Source: Bryobacterales bacterium
GTDB taxonomy: Bacteria; Acidobacteriota; Terriglobia; Bryobacterales; Bryobacteraceae
Assembly (NCBI GenBank): GCA_020852175.1
Contig: JADZBH010000036.1
Coordinates: 62,001 to 126,000 of the forward strand
Direction: 5' to 3'
Length of the DNA: 64,000 nucleotides
Shown: positions 56,631-64,000 of the stretch, in pieces
How positions within the stretch are numbered: position 1 is the stretch's first letter
Layout of the letters: every line of letters begins with the position of its first letter
Made by a program: the position numbers and the translations under genes
The notes under the pieces: generated by a model
Databases searched by the model: none
The model's input: only the letters and a program-made list of their open reading frames with translations
What the model was told of the DNA's origin: nothing

Positions 56631-57436
56631 GTCATGGCGTAAATCACATAGTTCACGCCTACGCGGAAAGCGAGGGAGGCGTATTTTTCCGGATACTCGG
56701 GAATGTCGGCCCACTCCCAGGCGTCGCCAAGATCCATGTTGAAGCAGATGGCGATCACCACGCGTCCTTTTCCGTCCAGAATCGCCCGCCAGTGCGGCAC
56801 GACGCCGCCGCGTTCAATCTGGCTGCCGTGCACCACGTTCAAACCCGGAACGCGGTACCGGTTCGACAGGTCATAGACGGTGTGCAGAATGGCGTCGTTG
56901 TCCTCCAGTTCCACCATCCGTGCGCCGGGCAGGATGCGATTCACGCCAGCCATGAAACTGGCCCACTCGCGCTCGTTGTGGAAGTCATCCACCATCAGGA
57001 AGCCGCCGCGCTCGAAAAAATTCCTCAGCCGGATTACATGCTCGTTGGTCAGAGTCCAGTCGCCGATGCCCACGGCATAAAGCCACGGCCAGTCGTAGAG
57101 CTCGTCCGTCGCAATGTCGACAATCTGCTCCACCGAGCGGGCATGGACGCGGCTCAGGCGGCGCAGCGCCATGATGAATTGCCGGTCTGATTTGTTCGCG
57201 TCAATCCCCCAGCGCGAACGCGAGAAGCCGCGCCAGTCGCGGTTGGAACGGTACCGGAGCCGGCCGAAGGCGAACTCGGTTGTCTCCCATGCATCGGGCG
57301 GATCATCGGCCGGGTCCTGCATTTCTGGTTCGTACTGCGCCCATCGCCGCCCGCCGGTCCGGGTTTGGGCCACAACCAGGGCCCCCGCCAGCACGCAGCA
57401 GGCGCACACAGCCGCGATCCCAGCGCCGGCACGCAT
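56624..57436 (-). CDS. DUF4159 family exported protein
   Basis: A 270-residue protein with an N-terminal hydrophobic leader (RAGAGIAAVCACCVLAGALVV). The DUF4159 region includes EFAFGRLRYRSNRDWRGFSR, YAVGIGDWTLTNEHVIRLRN and RGGFLMVDDFH, a glutamine-amidotransferase-like (class I) fold in which the catalytic Cys is not evident. The family is common in planctomycetes and acidobacteria and is uncharacterised. It is last of the six-gene minus-strand run, 26 bases after the propeller gene. Confidence 0.82.
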   Translation of the reverse strand: MRAGAGIAAVCACCVLAGALVVAQTRTGGRRWAQYEPEMQDPADDPPDAWETTEFAFGRLRYRSNRDWRGFSRSRWGIDANKSDRQFIMALRRLSRVHARSVEQIVDIATDELYDWPWLYAVGIGDWTLTNEHVIRLRNFFERGGFLMVDDFHNEREWASFMAGVNRILPGARMVELEDNDAILHTVYDLSNRYRVPGLNVVHGSQIERGGVVPHWRAILDGKGRVVIAICFNMDLGDAWEWADIPEYPEKYASLAFRVGVNYVIYAMTH

Positions 57437-57462
57437 ACAGGCATTGTACGGGCAGCCGTTGT

Positions 57463-59652
57463 TTAGCGCACGGTGACGGAGGCGGCGGCCTGGTTGTCGT
57501 GACGGTCGGCGATGCGCACGGCCAGATTCACCTCGCCGGCCGGCGCGTTTTCGATGGCCACCGAATACGCATGCGCCAACGAATCGGTCAGCCGCGTGGT
57601 GGGCTCGGCCACGGTCCATTCGCCCCCGTTCACCGAATACTCGGCGCGGGCGATGGGGCTTAGGGCATCCGTCGCGCGCCAGGTCGCCGTGAGCCGGGCG
57701 CCATTGCGCACGGCCTGCAACGCCGCGACAGCCGGGGAGGTGTTGTCGATCAGGAACGGCTCGCTTTCGAGCGAAGACGTCAAGGCTGTCTGGGGCGTGT
57801 TGTCAGGCCCATCGGTCACGGTTACGCGCGCCACATACCAGCCATCGGCGAACCCCGTGGCATCCCAACTGTACCGCCTCTCGGAGACGTGATCCTTCAA
57901 TAAGCGCCATGCCGTTTCGTTCGCGCCGCGAATCTCCACCGTGGCTTCCAGGCCATCGGCGTTTTCGTCGCTGGCCAGCCAGCGTACGCCGGCGAATCCT
58001 TTCGCGGAGTTCATCGTCACCGCGCCCAAATCCATGGATGGCGGCTGCGGCGCGCTCCGCCGCGGACCGCGCATGGAGGGCAGCGACAGTGTCGTCGAGG
58101 GCGTCAGCGTCAGTGATTGTGGCGGGAACCTGTAGTTCGGCGGGGCCGCTTCCACGGCTTCCACCACAGGCGGGACGTTCCGCTCCTGGTGAGCCAGTTC
58201 GATGGCCGCCACTTCGGGCGCGGCTCCCTGCGCGGGCGCGGCCAAAGTCAGGCGGTACTGCAGGAAGCGCGCCGCCGGCGAGGGGATGCGCCCCTCCGCG
58301 GAAGGCACGGCCCAGGGGCTCCACCCCCTGTCCGGATCGTCGTGATTCCCACTGCGAAATTCCAGCTTCGCCCCGGCCAGCGACGGGCCCGTCAAATGCG
58401 CGCGTCCCCAATAGGAGAAGAACCCGGCATCCAGTGGCTCGCTCGTCAGCGTTCCCGAAGTTTCCGTACGCGGCCCCAAGGCGAACAGCTTGCCGATGTT
58501 GCCCGTTACCGCCCAGATGCGCCCGCCCCGCCCCGAGGCCAGCGCGATGATCTGCGTCGGCGAGGCGTTCACGATCACGCTGCTCAGCAGGCTGCTGTCC
58601 AGCCGCACGATTTTACCCTGGTTGCCCGTGCCCAGCACGGGACGACTCTGGCCGTCGAATGCAATCGAGTATACGAAGTCTGTTGGATGCGACCACACGG
58701 TGCGCGTGTAGCCATCGGACTCGATCCGGTACACCTCGGCGCCTCCCGAGGCAGTCATCCCCATGCTCGGAATCGCCGCCGGAAGAGGCACTGTCCGCTG
58801 CACGGCCGCATTGGCCCCGGGAGGCGCCGCCGCCGGAGCGGCCACGGGCGGCGCGACTGGAGCCGGGCCCGACGGCGCGCCTCCCAGCCCCTTCTGCTTC
58901 GCGCCCACGGCGGCCGCGTAAATCGACCCGTCCGGGTGCGCCGCCACGGCTGTCACTTCGCGCTTCGGCGATTGGTACGCCACAAACCCCGCTCCCGCCG
59001 GATTCACCGAGATGATATAGCCGTCAGGCTCGGTTCCAGCGATCACGTTCTGCTTCCCGTCCACGGCGAGCGACCGCACATGCGTCTGTCCCGAGCGGTA
59101 AAAAACAGCGCCCTGCCCCTGTGCCGAAACGCGGTGGATCAAACCATCGCCGCCCGTGGCCACGAACAGTTCGCCAGTCTGGTTGAAGGCAAGCGCCCAA
59201 ATGTACTTCGCTTTCGGATCGTAGAACACCTCGGCCTTGCCGTTCTCGATGCGATACACCTTGCCGTCGGGAGAGGTCGCCGCGTACAAGCGGTCCTGCT
59301 TGTCCACGGCCAGCGCCTGCACCTGAAATTCGGCGAAGGCCGCCACGACTCTGGATCGCGAGGCCGCGGGAGAGTCCGGCGTCACTTCGATCACCTTGCC
59401 ACCCGTCTCCGGGCCTCCTCCGCCTACATACACGCGGCCCTTGGAGTCCTCCGCCACGGCCCAAAGATACGGCAGCGGCGGATCGTGGATCTCCTGAAAC
59501 GCCGGAGCCAGCGAAAGCCGGCCGTCGCCGCGCACGGCCAGGCGCTTTGCCGCGGCCTTCTCGTAATCGGCCGCCGAATCGTGCGTCCACGTTTCGGTTT
59601 CCACGGCCAGACCAATGCAGGATACGCACACCAGTGCGAAAAGAGTTTTCAT
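57463..59652 (-). CDS. Exported beta-propeller protein with Pro/Ala-rich linker
   Basis: A 729-residue protein with a signal peptide (KTLFALVCVSCIGLAVETE). Repeated short strands with GRVYVGGG, RLYAATSPDGKVYRI, ELFVATGGDGLIHRV and PVLGTGNQGKIVRLD give a propeller of about seven blades. Residues about 255-300 are Ala/Pro-rich. Two fibronectin- or Ig-like beta domains end the chain. It is probably surface or periplasmic, binding a protein or glycan. It lies between DUF4159 and the S55 peptidase with 26- and 14-base gaps. Confidence 0.75.
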   Translation of the reverse strand: MKTLFALVCVSCIGLAVETETWTHDSAADYEKAAAKRLAVRGDGRLSLAPAFQEIHDPPLPYLWAVAEDSKGRVYVGGGGPETGGKVIEVTPDSPAASRSRVVAAFAEFQVQALAVDKQDRLYAATSPDGKVYRIENGKAEVFYDPKAKYIWALAFNQTGELFVATGGDGLIHRVSAQGQGAVFYRSGQTHVRSLAVDGKQNVIAGTEPDGYIISVNPAGAGFVAYQSPKREVTAVAAHPDGSIYAAAVGAKQKGLGGAPSGPAPVAPPVAAPAAAPPGANAAVQRTVPLPAAIPSMGMTASGGAEVYRIESDGYTRTVWSHPTDFVYSIAFDGQSRPVLGTGNQGKIVRLDSSLLSSVIVNASPTQIIALASGRGGRIWAVTGNIGKLFALGPRTETSGTLTSEPLDAGFFSYWGRAHLTGPSLAGAKLEFRSGNHDDPDRGWSPWAVPSAEGRIPSPAARFLQYRLTLAAPAQGAAPEVAAIELAHQERNVPPVVEAVEAAPPNYRFPPQSLTLTPSTTLSLPSMRGPRRSAPQPPSMDLGAVTMNSAKGFAGVRWLASDENADGLEATVEIRGANETAWRLLKDHVSERRYSWDATGFADGWYVARVTVTDGPDNTPQTALTSSLESEPFLIDNTSPAVAALQAVRNGARLTATWRATDALSPIARAEYSVNGGEWTVAEPTTRLTDSLAHAYSVAIENAPAGEVNLAVRIADRHDNQAAASVTVR

Positions 59653-59666
59653 GGAGAGTCCGGTTC

Positions 59667-61514
59667 TTATTTCACTTTGACGCGCAGCGAGTATCCGCCG
59701 GTGATTTGCAGGTCGAATGGCACCGACGCCAACTCGCGCGCCGTCTCGGGCGTGGCCAGCAGGGGCCGTGTGGCCCCCCGTCCGTTGGCCATCACGTTGG
59801 CCACCGAGCCCGGCAGTCCGGGCATCGTCTTGTCTTCGTAGTAGACCGTCGGCGTGCTCTGGACCAGAGAGACGTACATCCGGTTGTTCGAACGCTCCTT
59901 GTTGATCAGCGAGACGGTCTGGTTCAGGTCCAGGTAGCGGCTGGTTGCCAGCGCCACCGACTGCATACGGTTCAGTGTCTCGGCATCGCTGAGCAGTATG
60001 CGGTGGTCGCCCTTGGGATATCCGTCGGGAATCCGCAGACGCACCACCCGCTCCAACCGCTCGCCGCGATAGGGCCGCAGAAATACCCGCACCGGAATCT
60101 CCGCCCCCGCCTCCACCTCCGGTTCGGCCGTCCATGCCGTTTCAATCGACGCCTGCCGCCGCTTCGGCAACAGATCCACCGTTGCATCGACGCGGCGCAG
60201 TTTCGGACTGTCCACCGAGTTCAGGAACAAGCGGTTGAATTTCTCGGCCCACCACCCGGCCAGTACCATCGGCGGCGGCACGGGAATTTCACCGGGCGCG
60301 GCCATGGTGGACAGCGTCAGCTTCGGCGCACCCTCCATCTCCACGTCGCCCGACATGCGGTAGGTCACGTCGTCGGCGAACTCGTTCAATCCCTGAAGGC
60401 CGTTGAACAGTGTCAGCATCATCAGGAAGGGCGTCCATTTCTGTTGCACGAATACGTCGAAGTGCAGCTCGCGCTCCTTGATAACCTGCTCGCCCTCGCC
60501 GAATGACCGCACCTTCAGCCGTACCGGAATCATCGGCGACGGCTCGCCCAGCACGCCACTGATGCCCGAATGACGGTCCTGCTTCAACCGCCCCACGATT
60601 TCGGTGGCATTGCCCATCTTGTTCGGAGCGAACGAGCTGGCCAGCGTCAGCACCACTTCGCTTTTGGCCATTGGCATGTCGATCGGCCCCAGGTTCAGAA
60701 ACGGATGCCCGAACGCAAGCACGCGCCTGCCGTCGTTGTAGGTCACCGTGCCCATCGCCGACACCGACAGGTCGCCCGAAACGAGCACGCCCGATACCGC
60801 GTCGCCCGGTTGCAGCGCCGACTTCCAATCCGCCGCCAACCCCGCGCCGCGCGGCGACCCCGCCCCGCCCTGCGCCACCTGCACTCCCATTTGTTGGAAC
60901 AGAGGCGAAAACTCGCGGAGCGTCGATTCGTGGAACCCGCTCAACACCAGCGGCGTGTCGATCCATTGCATCGTGCCCGCCGCCGAGGCGAACTCGCCCG
61001 GCAGGGCCACCGGTTTCCACTCCGCACGCTGGCTCGGAGCCTTGGCCGCCACCGGCCTTGACGAATCGAAGTCGTTGATCTCGATCATCTGCTCAATCGG
61101 TGTGATGCCGCAGATGGCGTCCGGAGAGAAAACCGACATGCGCAGGCTCACCGCTCCAATCAGCTTGCCGCCGGCGTACACCGGCGATCCGCTCATGCCG
61201 CCCGCCACGTTCGTGCGTTCCGCGCGCCCGCCCATCTTGCCGATGATGATGTCCTGCTTCGGTCCCCAGGCATTCTTCAGAACGCCGAGAATCTCGATGG
61301 GCACGGCCACCGGCTGAGCGCCTTCAAAGACGGTCCACGCCGTCGCCTTCATGCCTGCTTTTACTTCCGACGCGGGCATGATCGCCACCGGACCAGCCTT
61401 GGGCGCGGGAAGGGGCTGCGCCGCCGGCTGCGCGAAGGCGAGCGAGGCGCCCACGGTCAAAAGCGACGCGCACAGGCGTCCCAGATTGCGGGTAAGAAAC
61501 TGCACTGTACACAT
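59667..61514 (-). CDS. SpoIVB-like peptidase S55 domain protein
   Basis: A 615-residue exported protein. After a signal peptide (GRLCASLLTVGASLAFAQP), the S55 region (residues about 40-150) shows VKAGMKATAWTVFEG, AGGMSGSPVYAGGKLIGAVS with the presumed nucleophile Ser (S110), and ICGITPIEQMIEI. The remaining beta-rich part of about 450 residues is typical of acidobacterial homologues, not of sporulation SpoIVB, which carries a PDZ. I could not place the catalytic His and Asp with confidence. Its role outside sporulation is unknown. Confidence 0.82.
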   Translation of the reverse strand: MCTVQFLTRNLGRLCASLLTVGASLAFAQPAAQPLPAPKAGPVAIMPASEVKAGMKATAWTVFEGAQPVAVPIEILGVLKNAWGPKQDIIIGKMGGRAERTNVAGGMSGSPVYAGGKLIGAVSLRMSVFSPDAICGITPIEQMIEINDFDSSRPVAAKAPSQRAEWKPVALPGEFASAAGTMQWIDTPLVLSGFHESTLREFSPLFQQMGVQVAQGGAGSPRGAGLAADWKSALQPGDAVSGVLVSGDLSVSAMGTVTYNDGRRVLAFGHPFLNLGPIDMPMAKSEVVLTLASSFAPNKMGNATEIVGRLKQDRHSGISGVLGEPSPMIPVRLKVRSFGEGEQVIKERELHFDVFVQQKWTPFLMMLTLFNGLQGLNEFADDVTYRMSGDVEMEGAPKLTLSTMAAPGEIPVPPPMVLAGWWAEKFNRLFLNSVDSPKLRRVDATVDLLPKRRQASIETAWTAEPEVEAGAEIPVRVFLRPYRGERLERVVRLRIPDGYPKGDHRILLSDAETLNRMQSVALATSRYLDLNQTVSLINKERSNNRMYVSLVQSTPTVYYEDKTMPGLPGSVANVMANGRGATRPLLATPETARELASVPFDLQITGGYSLRVKVK

Positions 61515-61553
61515 TATGGGGCACGGCGGGGAGATTCGTTGCGGGACAGGATA

Positions 61554-61566
61554 CCTGGCAGCCAGG
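61554..61566. repeat. Perfect short palindrome between the S55 and BMC-T genes
   Basis: CCTGGC-A-GCCAGG is a perfect inverted repeat with a single-base centre in the 66-base gap between the BMC-T stop and the S55 start. It could be a small operator or a fold in the messenger; no T-run follows, so it is not an obvious terminator. Confidence 0.3.
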
Positions 61567-61580
61567 CATTCCCGGGCTGC

Positions 61581-62147
61581 TCAAATCATCTCGTTCAGCA
61601 ATTCCGGCCTCGGGTGCGGAATGACAACCTTGTTCACCAGCATCCCGCGCTGGCCCACCACGGCCGCCGCGGCGTCCACTGCCGCTTGCACCGCCGCCAC
61701 GCCGCCGGTCATCGTCACGAACGCTTTTCCGCCCAGCGCCATGGCCAGCCGGATCTCGATCAACTCGACTTGGGCCGTCTTGACAGCCGCGTCGGCGCCT
61801 TCGATCAACGATGCCACCGAGAAGCTCTCCACGATCCCCAACGCCTCCAACGCCTCCACCTTCGACGCTCCGCTCAGAGCCGGGAAAATCGATTCGTGCA
61901 CGTTCGGAATCACGAAGGAGTCGATCACCGAGAAGTGTCCCGTGCCGATGCCCGCCTTCACGCTCGCCTCGACGGCCGCCACGCCGCCGCGCACCAGTAC
62001 CATGTACTTGCCCGAGCAGATCGACCGCGACAGCACCAGCTCGACATCGGCCGTCTTCAACATCGCGTCGCACACCTGGAAGCCCGCGGCCACGCTCGTC
62101 AGTTCAATCAATCCGATGGAGTTCCTCGCCATGTCCTGTGCCGCCAT
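61581..62147 (-). CDS. PduT-like tandem bacterial microcompartment shell protein (BMC-T)
   Basis: A 188-residue protein of two fused BMC domains (residues about 9-95 and 97-188), which builds a pseudohexameric trimer in a microcompartment shell. The first domain has NSIGLIELTSVAAGFQVCDA and SRSICSGKYMVLVRGG; the second has ALGIVESFSVASLIEGAD and ALGGKAFVTMTGGVAAV. C44 in ICSGKY occupies the place of the PduT cysteine that ligates a 4Fe-4S cluster at the trimer centre. It starts three bases after the PduS-like gene. No other shell gene lies in the window. Confidence 0.93.
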   Translation of the reverse strand: MAAQDMARNSIGLIELTSVAAGFQVCDAMLKTADVELVLSRSICSGKYMVLVRGGVAAVEASVKAGIGTGHFSVIDSFVIPNVHESIFPALSGASKVEALEALGIVESFSVASLIEGADAAVKTAQVELIEIRLAMALGGKAFVTMTGGVAAVQAAVDAAAAVVGQRGMLVNKVVIPHPRPELLNEMI

Positions 62148-62150
62148 CTC

Positions 62151-63488
62151 CTACGCCACGATCTCGATGAATTCCTCTGTCAGCCGCGCCACAACTCCGT
62201 CGATGCTCGCATGCACGGAAACGCCCAGCTTGTCGCGGTGCACGCGTCCCACGGTCTGCCCGCGCGACACGCGGGCGCCTTCCGATACACATGATCCGGC
62301 GGGTACCCCCGCATGTTGCTTCCACTTGATGCGGACCCGCGCCGGCCGGATTTCCGGCTGCTCGTACGGCGCTTCGCGTTCATATTCCTCGATTTGCAAC
62401 CGCTTCCGTAACTGCGCCAGGGGCACCCTGCGGTACTCCTTCATCGGGTGCACCTGCACCGGTTTCTGCTGGATGAACTTCAGTCCCGCCTCCCTGCGGC
62501 TGAGTTTCCCGGCGTCGCACGCCTCCTTCGGGTACAAATCCTCCGGGCATGCGTATAACGTGCAGATTCCGCAGGCGCAGCACAGTTCCGCCCACTGGTT
62601 CCAGATGTCTCCGCCCGTCGCGGTGAAGCCGAGTGACCGCATCACCTTGTGCGGCTGCACCTCGTAGCCCAGCAGATAGCGCGGGCAAAACTCCGTGCAA
62701 AAAGAGCACTGGTCGCACGCCGACTTGCCAATGCGCGCCATTTCGGGAACCGTCCGGTCCCGCCGTGTCACCAGATAGTGATCGCCCGGCAGCACGATCA
62801 ATCCGCCTGTCGTCCTGGTCACCACATCGTCGAAGTCGCGCGACATGGCGCCCATCATGATGCCGTTCACGAACAGGACCGGATCGGCCACCGCCGCGCC
62901 GCCCGCCAGGGCCACCAGTTCGCGGAACGTCATGCCAATGGGCGCCCAGAACGACCGCGCCTCGCGCACCGCCCCGCACACGGAGAGAAACTTTTCCGTC
63001 ACCGGCTCGCCGCGGCTCGCGCGGTCCACGTTGAACAGCGTTTCCACGTTGTTCACCACGCAGCCGACGTTCAACGGAATTCCGGCCGGGGGGATCAGAC
63101 GGCCGGTGGCCGAGTAGACCAGTTCATATTCGTCGCCCGAGGGGTAGAAATCGCCGAGTTGCACGAACTCGATCCGTTCGCGGTTGGCATGCCGTTCCAG
63201 GGCGTGCAACGACTCGGCGTTCTTCGTCTTGACGCCAAACTTGCCCAGCCGCGCTCCCGTCGCCGCGATCATCGCCTCCATTCCCGCGAGGATCCCCTCC
63301 GGGAAGTGCTTCATGATCTCGGCGTCCTTATGAATCAACGGCTCGCATTCGGCCCCGTTGGCCAGCACGAATTCCGCGCTCGATTGCGCCTTGATATAGG
63401 TGGGAAATCCCGCGCCCCCAGCGCCGGCGACGCCGCATTCCCGCAGTTTTTCCGCCAGACTCACCATTGGGAAGGATATCGCAGCCAT
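62151..63488 (-). CDS. PduS/RnfC-like flavin and Fe-S oxidoreductase
   Basis: A 445-residue electron-transfer protein related to PduS, the cobalamin reductase of the propanediol compartment, and to RnfC. GVAGAGGAGFPTYIKA (about 19-34) begins the flavin/NADH-binding region, followed by an SLBB-like part. Two 4Fe-4S clusters are expected: C258, C261, C264, C268 and C303, C306, C309, C314. The C-terminal part (QTVGRVHRDKLGVSVHASID) is the barrel-sandwich hybrid of RnfC. It sits three bases before the BMC-T gene, the PduS-PduT pairing seen in microcompartment operons. Confidence 0.92.
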   Translation of the reverse strand: MAAISFPMVSLAEKLRECGVAGAGGAGFPTYIKAQSSAEFVLANGAECEPLIHKDAEIMKHFPEGILAGMEAMIAATGARLGKFGVKTKNAESLHALERHANRERIEFVQLGDFYPSGDEYELVYSATGRLIPPAGIPLNVGCVVNNVETLFNVDRASRGEPVTEKFLSVCGAVREARSFWAPIGMTFRELVALAGGAAVADPVLFVNGIMMGAMSRDFDDVVTRTTGGLIVLPGDHYLVTRRDRTVPEMARIGKSACDQCSFCTEFCPRYLLGYEVQPHKVMRSLGFTATGGDIWNQWAELCCACGICTLYACPEDLYPKEACDAGKLSRREAGLKFIQQKPVQVHPMKEYRRVPLAQLRKRLQIEEYEREAPYEQPEIRPARVRIKWKQHAGVPAGSCVSEGARVSRGQTVGRVHRDKLGVSVHASIDGVVARLTEEFIEIVA

Positions 63489-63519
63489 CCCGCTCGAAAA
63501 GGCGCGGGAACACGCCAGC

Positions 63520-63963
63520 CTACTCCACCTTGTGGAACCCGAACCCGAAAGCCACGCCGATCACGTAGACACGGTGGCGGCCGATGAAGTCAGCCGCCAG
63601 GTCCGGTCCTAGGGTCAGTCCGTGCCCGAGCGGTACGGCATACCCACCGCTTAACCGGAACAACCTTTGCGTTGGCTCCCCGGGCCGCGTCTCCCATCCC
63701 AGCCCCGCGCCGGCCCACGACTGCTTCCACGGGTGCACCGTGAAAGAGCCCACGCCCACGCCGTCGCGCAGATGATGGCCTGTGTGCTCGTAGGTGAACG
63801 CCGCGCCAAAATGTTCGTCGAAGCGGAACAGGTAATCGCCTCCCGCCACGCCCGACGTATGCGCGCCGTGGTTGGCGCCGAACAGAGCGCTTACATGGTG
63901 CCGGTGAAACTCCTCCGCCAGGACGGGCAGCCCCATGGCGGCAATCAGAATCAGAACTTTCAT
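63520..63963 (-). CDS. Small outer-membrane beta-barrel-like protein
   Basis: A 147-residue protein with a signal peptide (KVLILIAAMGLPVLAEEF). The mature chain alternates hydrophobic and polar residues (GGDYLFRFDEHFGAAFTYEH, LFRLSGGYAVPLG) as expected of a small barrel of the OmpW/PagP-like size class, and is rich in His and Gly. It precedes the PduS-like gene by 31 bases on the same strand. Specific function is unknown. Confidence 0.7.
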   Translation of the reverse strand: MKVLILIAAMGLPVLAEEFHRHHVSALFGANHGAHTSGVAGGDYLFRFDEHFGAAFTYEHTGHHLRDGVGVGSFTVHPWKQSWAGAGLGWETRPGEPTQRLFRLSGGYAVPLGHGLTLGPDLAADFIGRHRVYVIGVAFGFGFHKVE

Positions 63964-64000
63964 TGCAATCGCTTTCCGCCCAGTGTCTACAATTCGCCGA

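Noticed and set aside
58117-59841. Open frame of 574 codons on the plus strand over the beta-propeller gene
   Set aside because: It is rich in Arg, His and Gly with no domain, and lies opposite a gene with signal peptide and repeats.
61351-62667. Plus-strand frame of 438 codons over the BMC-T and PduS genes
   Set aside because: It is low-complexity Ser/Thr/Ala sequence antisense to strongly supported genes.

Overview
The window looks like a chromosomal segment of an acidobacterium of the Solibacter/Bryobacter type. This is inferred from the high GC content, a very large Oar-like TonB-dependent receptor with an N-terminal carboxypeptidase-regulatory domain, a DUF1800/DUF1501 pair, a DUF4159 protein, many Tat- or Sec-exported enzymes, and a microcompartment shell gene beside a PduS-like gene. 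I saw no rRNA, tRNA, CRISPR array, transposase or phage gene.

Layout. 2-598 is the 3' end of an AbgB-like M20 amidohydrolase. 869-20100 is one long plus-strand exopolysaccharide locus: a ribbon-helix-helix protein, a Wza-like exporter, a Wzc-like tyrosine autokinase, two DUF362 paralogues, four GT4 glycosyltransferases, a NodB/DUF2334-like deacetylase, a PaaK/CapK-like adenylate-forming enzyme, a Wzx-type flippase, two Wzy/O-antigen-ligase-type membrane proteins and a WecA/TagO-type initiating phosphotransferase. Most neighbours overlap by 1-23 bases, so the set is probably translated as a coupled unit and builds one Wzx/Wzy-type polymer. An MFS carrier (minus strand) overlaps the end of this locus tail to tail. 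21338-23917 (minus) holds obg, rpmA, rplU and thiG. 24288-31755 (plus) holds the TonB receptor, a small exported protein, a GT39-like membrane protein and uronate isomerase. 31770-36109 (minus) is an ABC export system (adaptor, permease, ATPase). 36213-39164 (plus) is DUF1800-DUF1501. 39174-44905 (minus) contains an amidohydrolase, plsC-folC-APC permease-gluconate dehydrogenase subunit 3, and rsmE. 44923-47618 (plus) is ruvA-ruvB-aldose epimerase; typA/bipA follows on the minus strand. 49485-52856 (plus) joins a sugar isomerase-like gene, murQ, murA and a rhodanese, linking muropeptide recycling with peptidoglycan precursor synthesis. A quinol-dependent nitric oxide reductase (minus) is divergent from an exported amidohydrolase, with a Crp/Fnr-like palindrome between them.

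The right end (56624-63963, minus) is a tight run of six genes: a small outer-membrane barrel, a PduS-like flavin/Fe-S protein, a PduT-like tandem BMC shell protein with a candidate cluster cysteine, a SpoIVB-type S55 peptidase, a beta-propeller protein and a DUF4159 protein. The BMC-T/PduS pair is the strongest lead for an unusual system, because it implies an electron conduit through a microcompartment shell whose other parts are not in this window. The second lead is the polysaccharide locus with paired DUF362 proteins and a PaaK-like enzyme.
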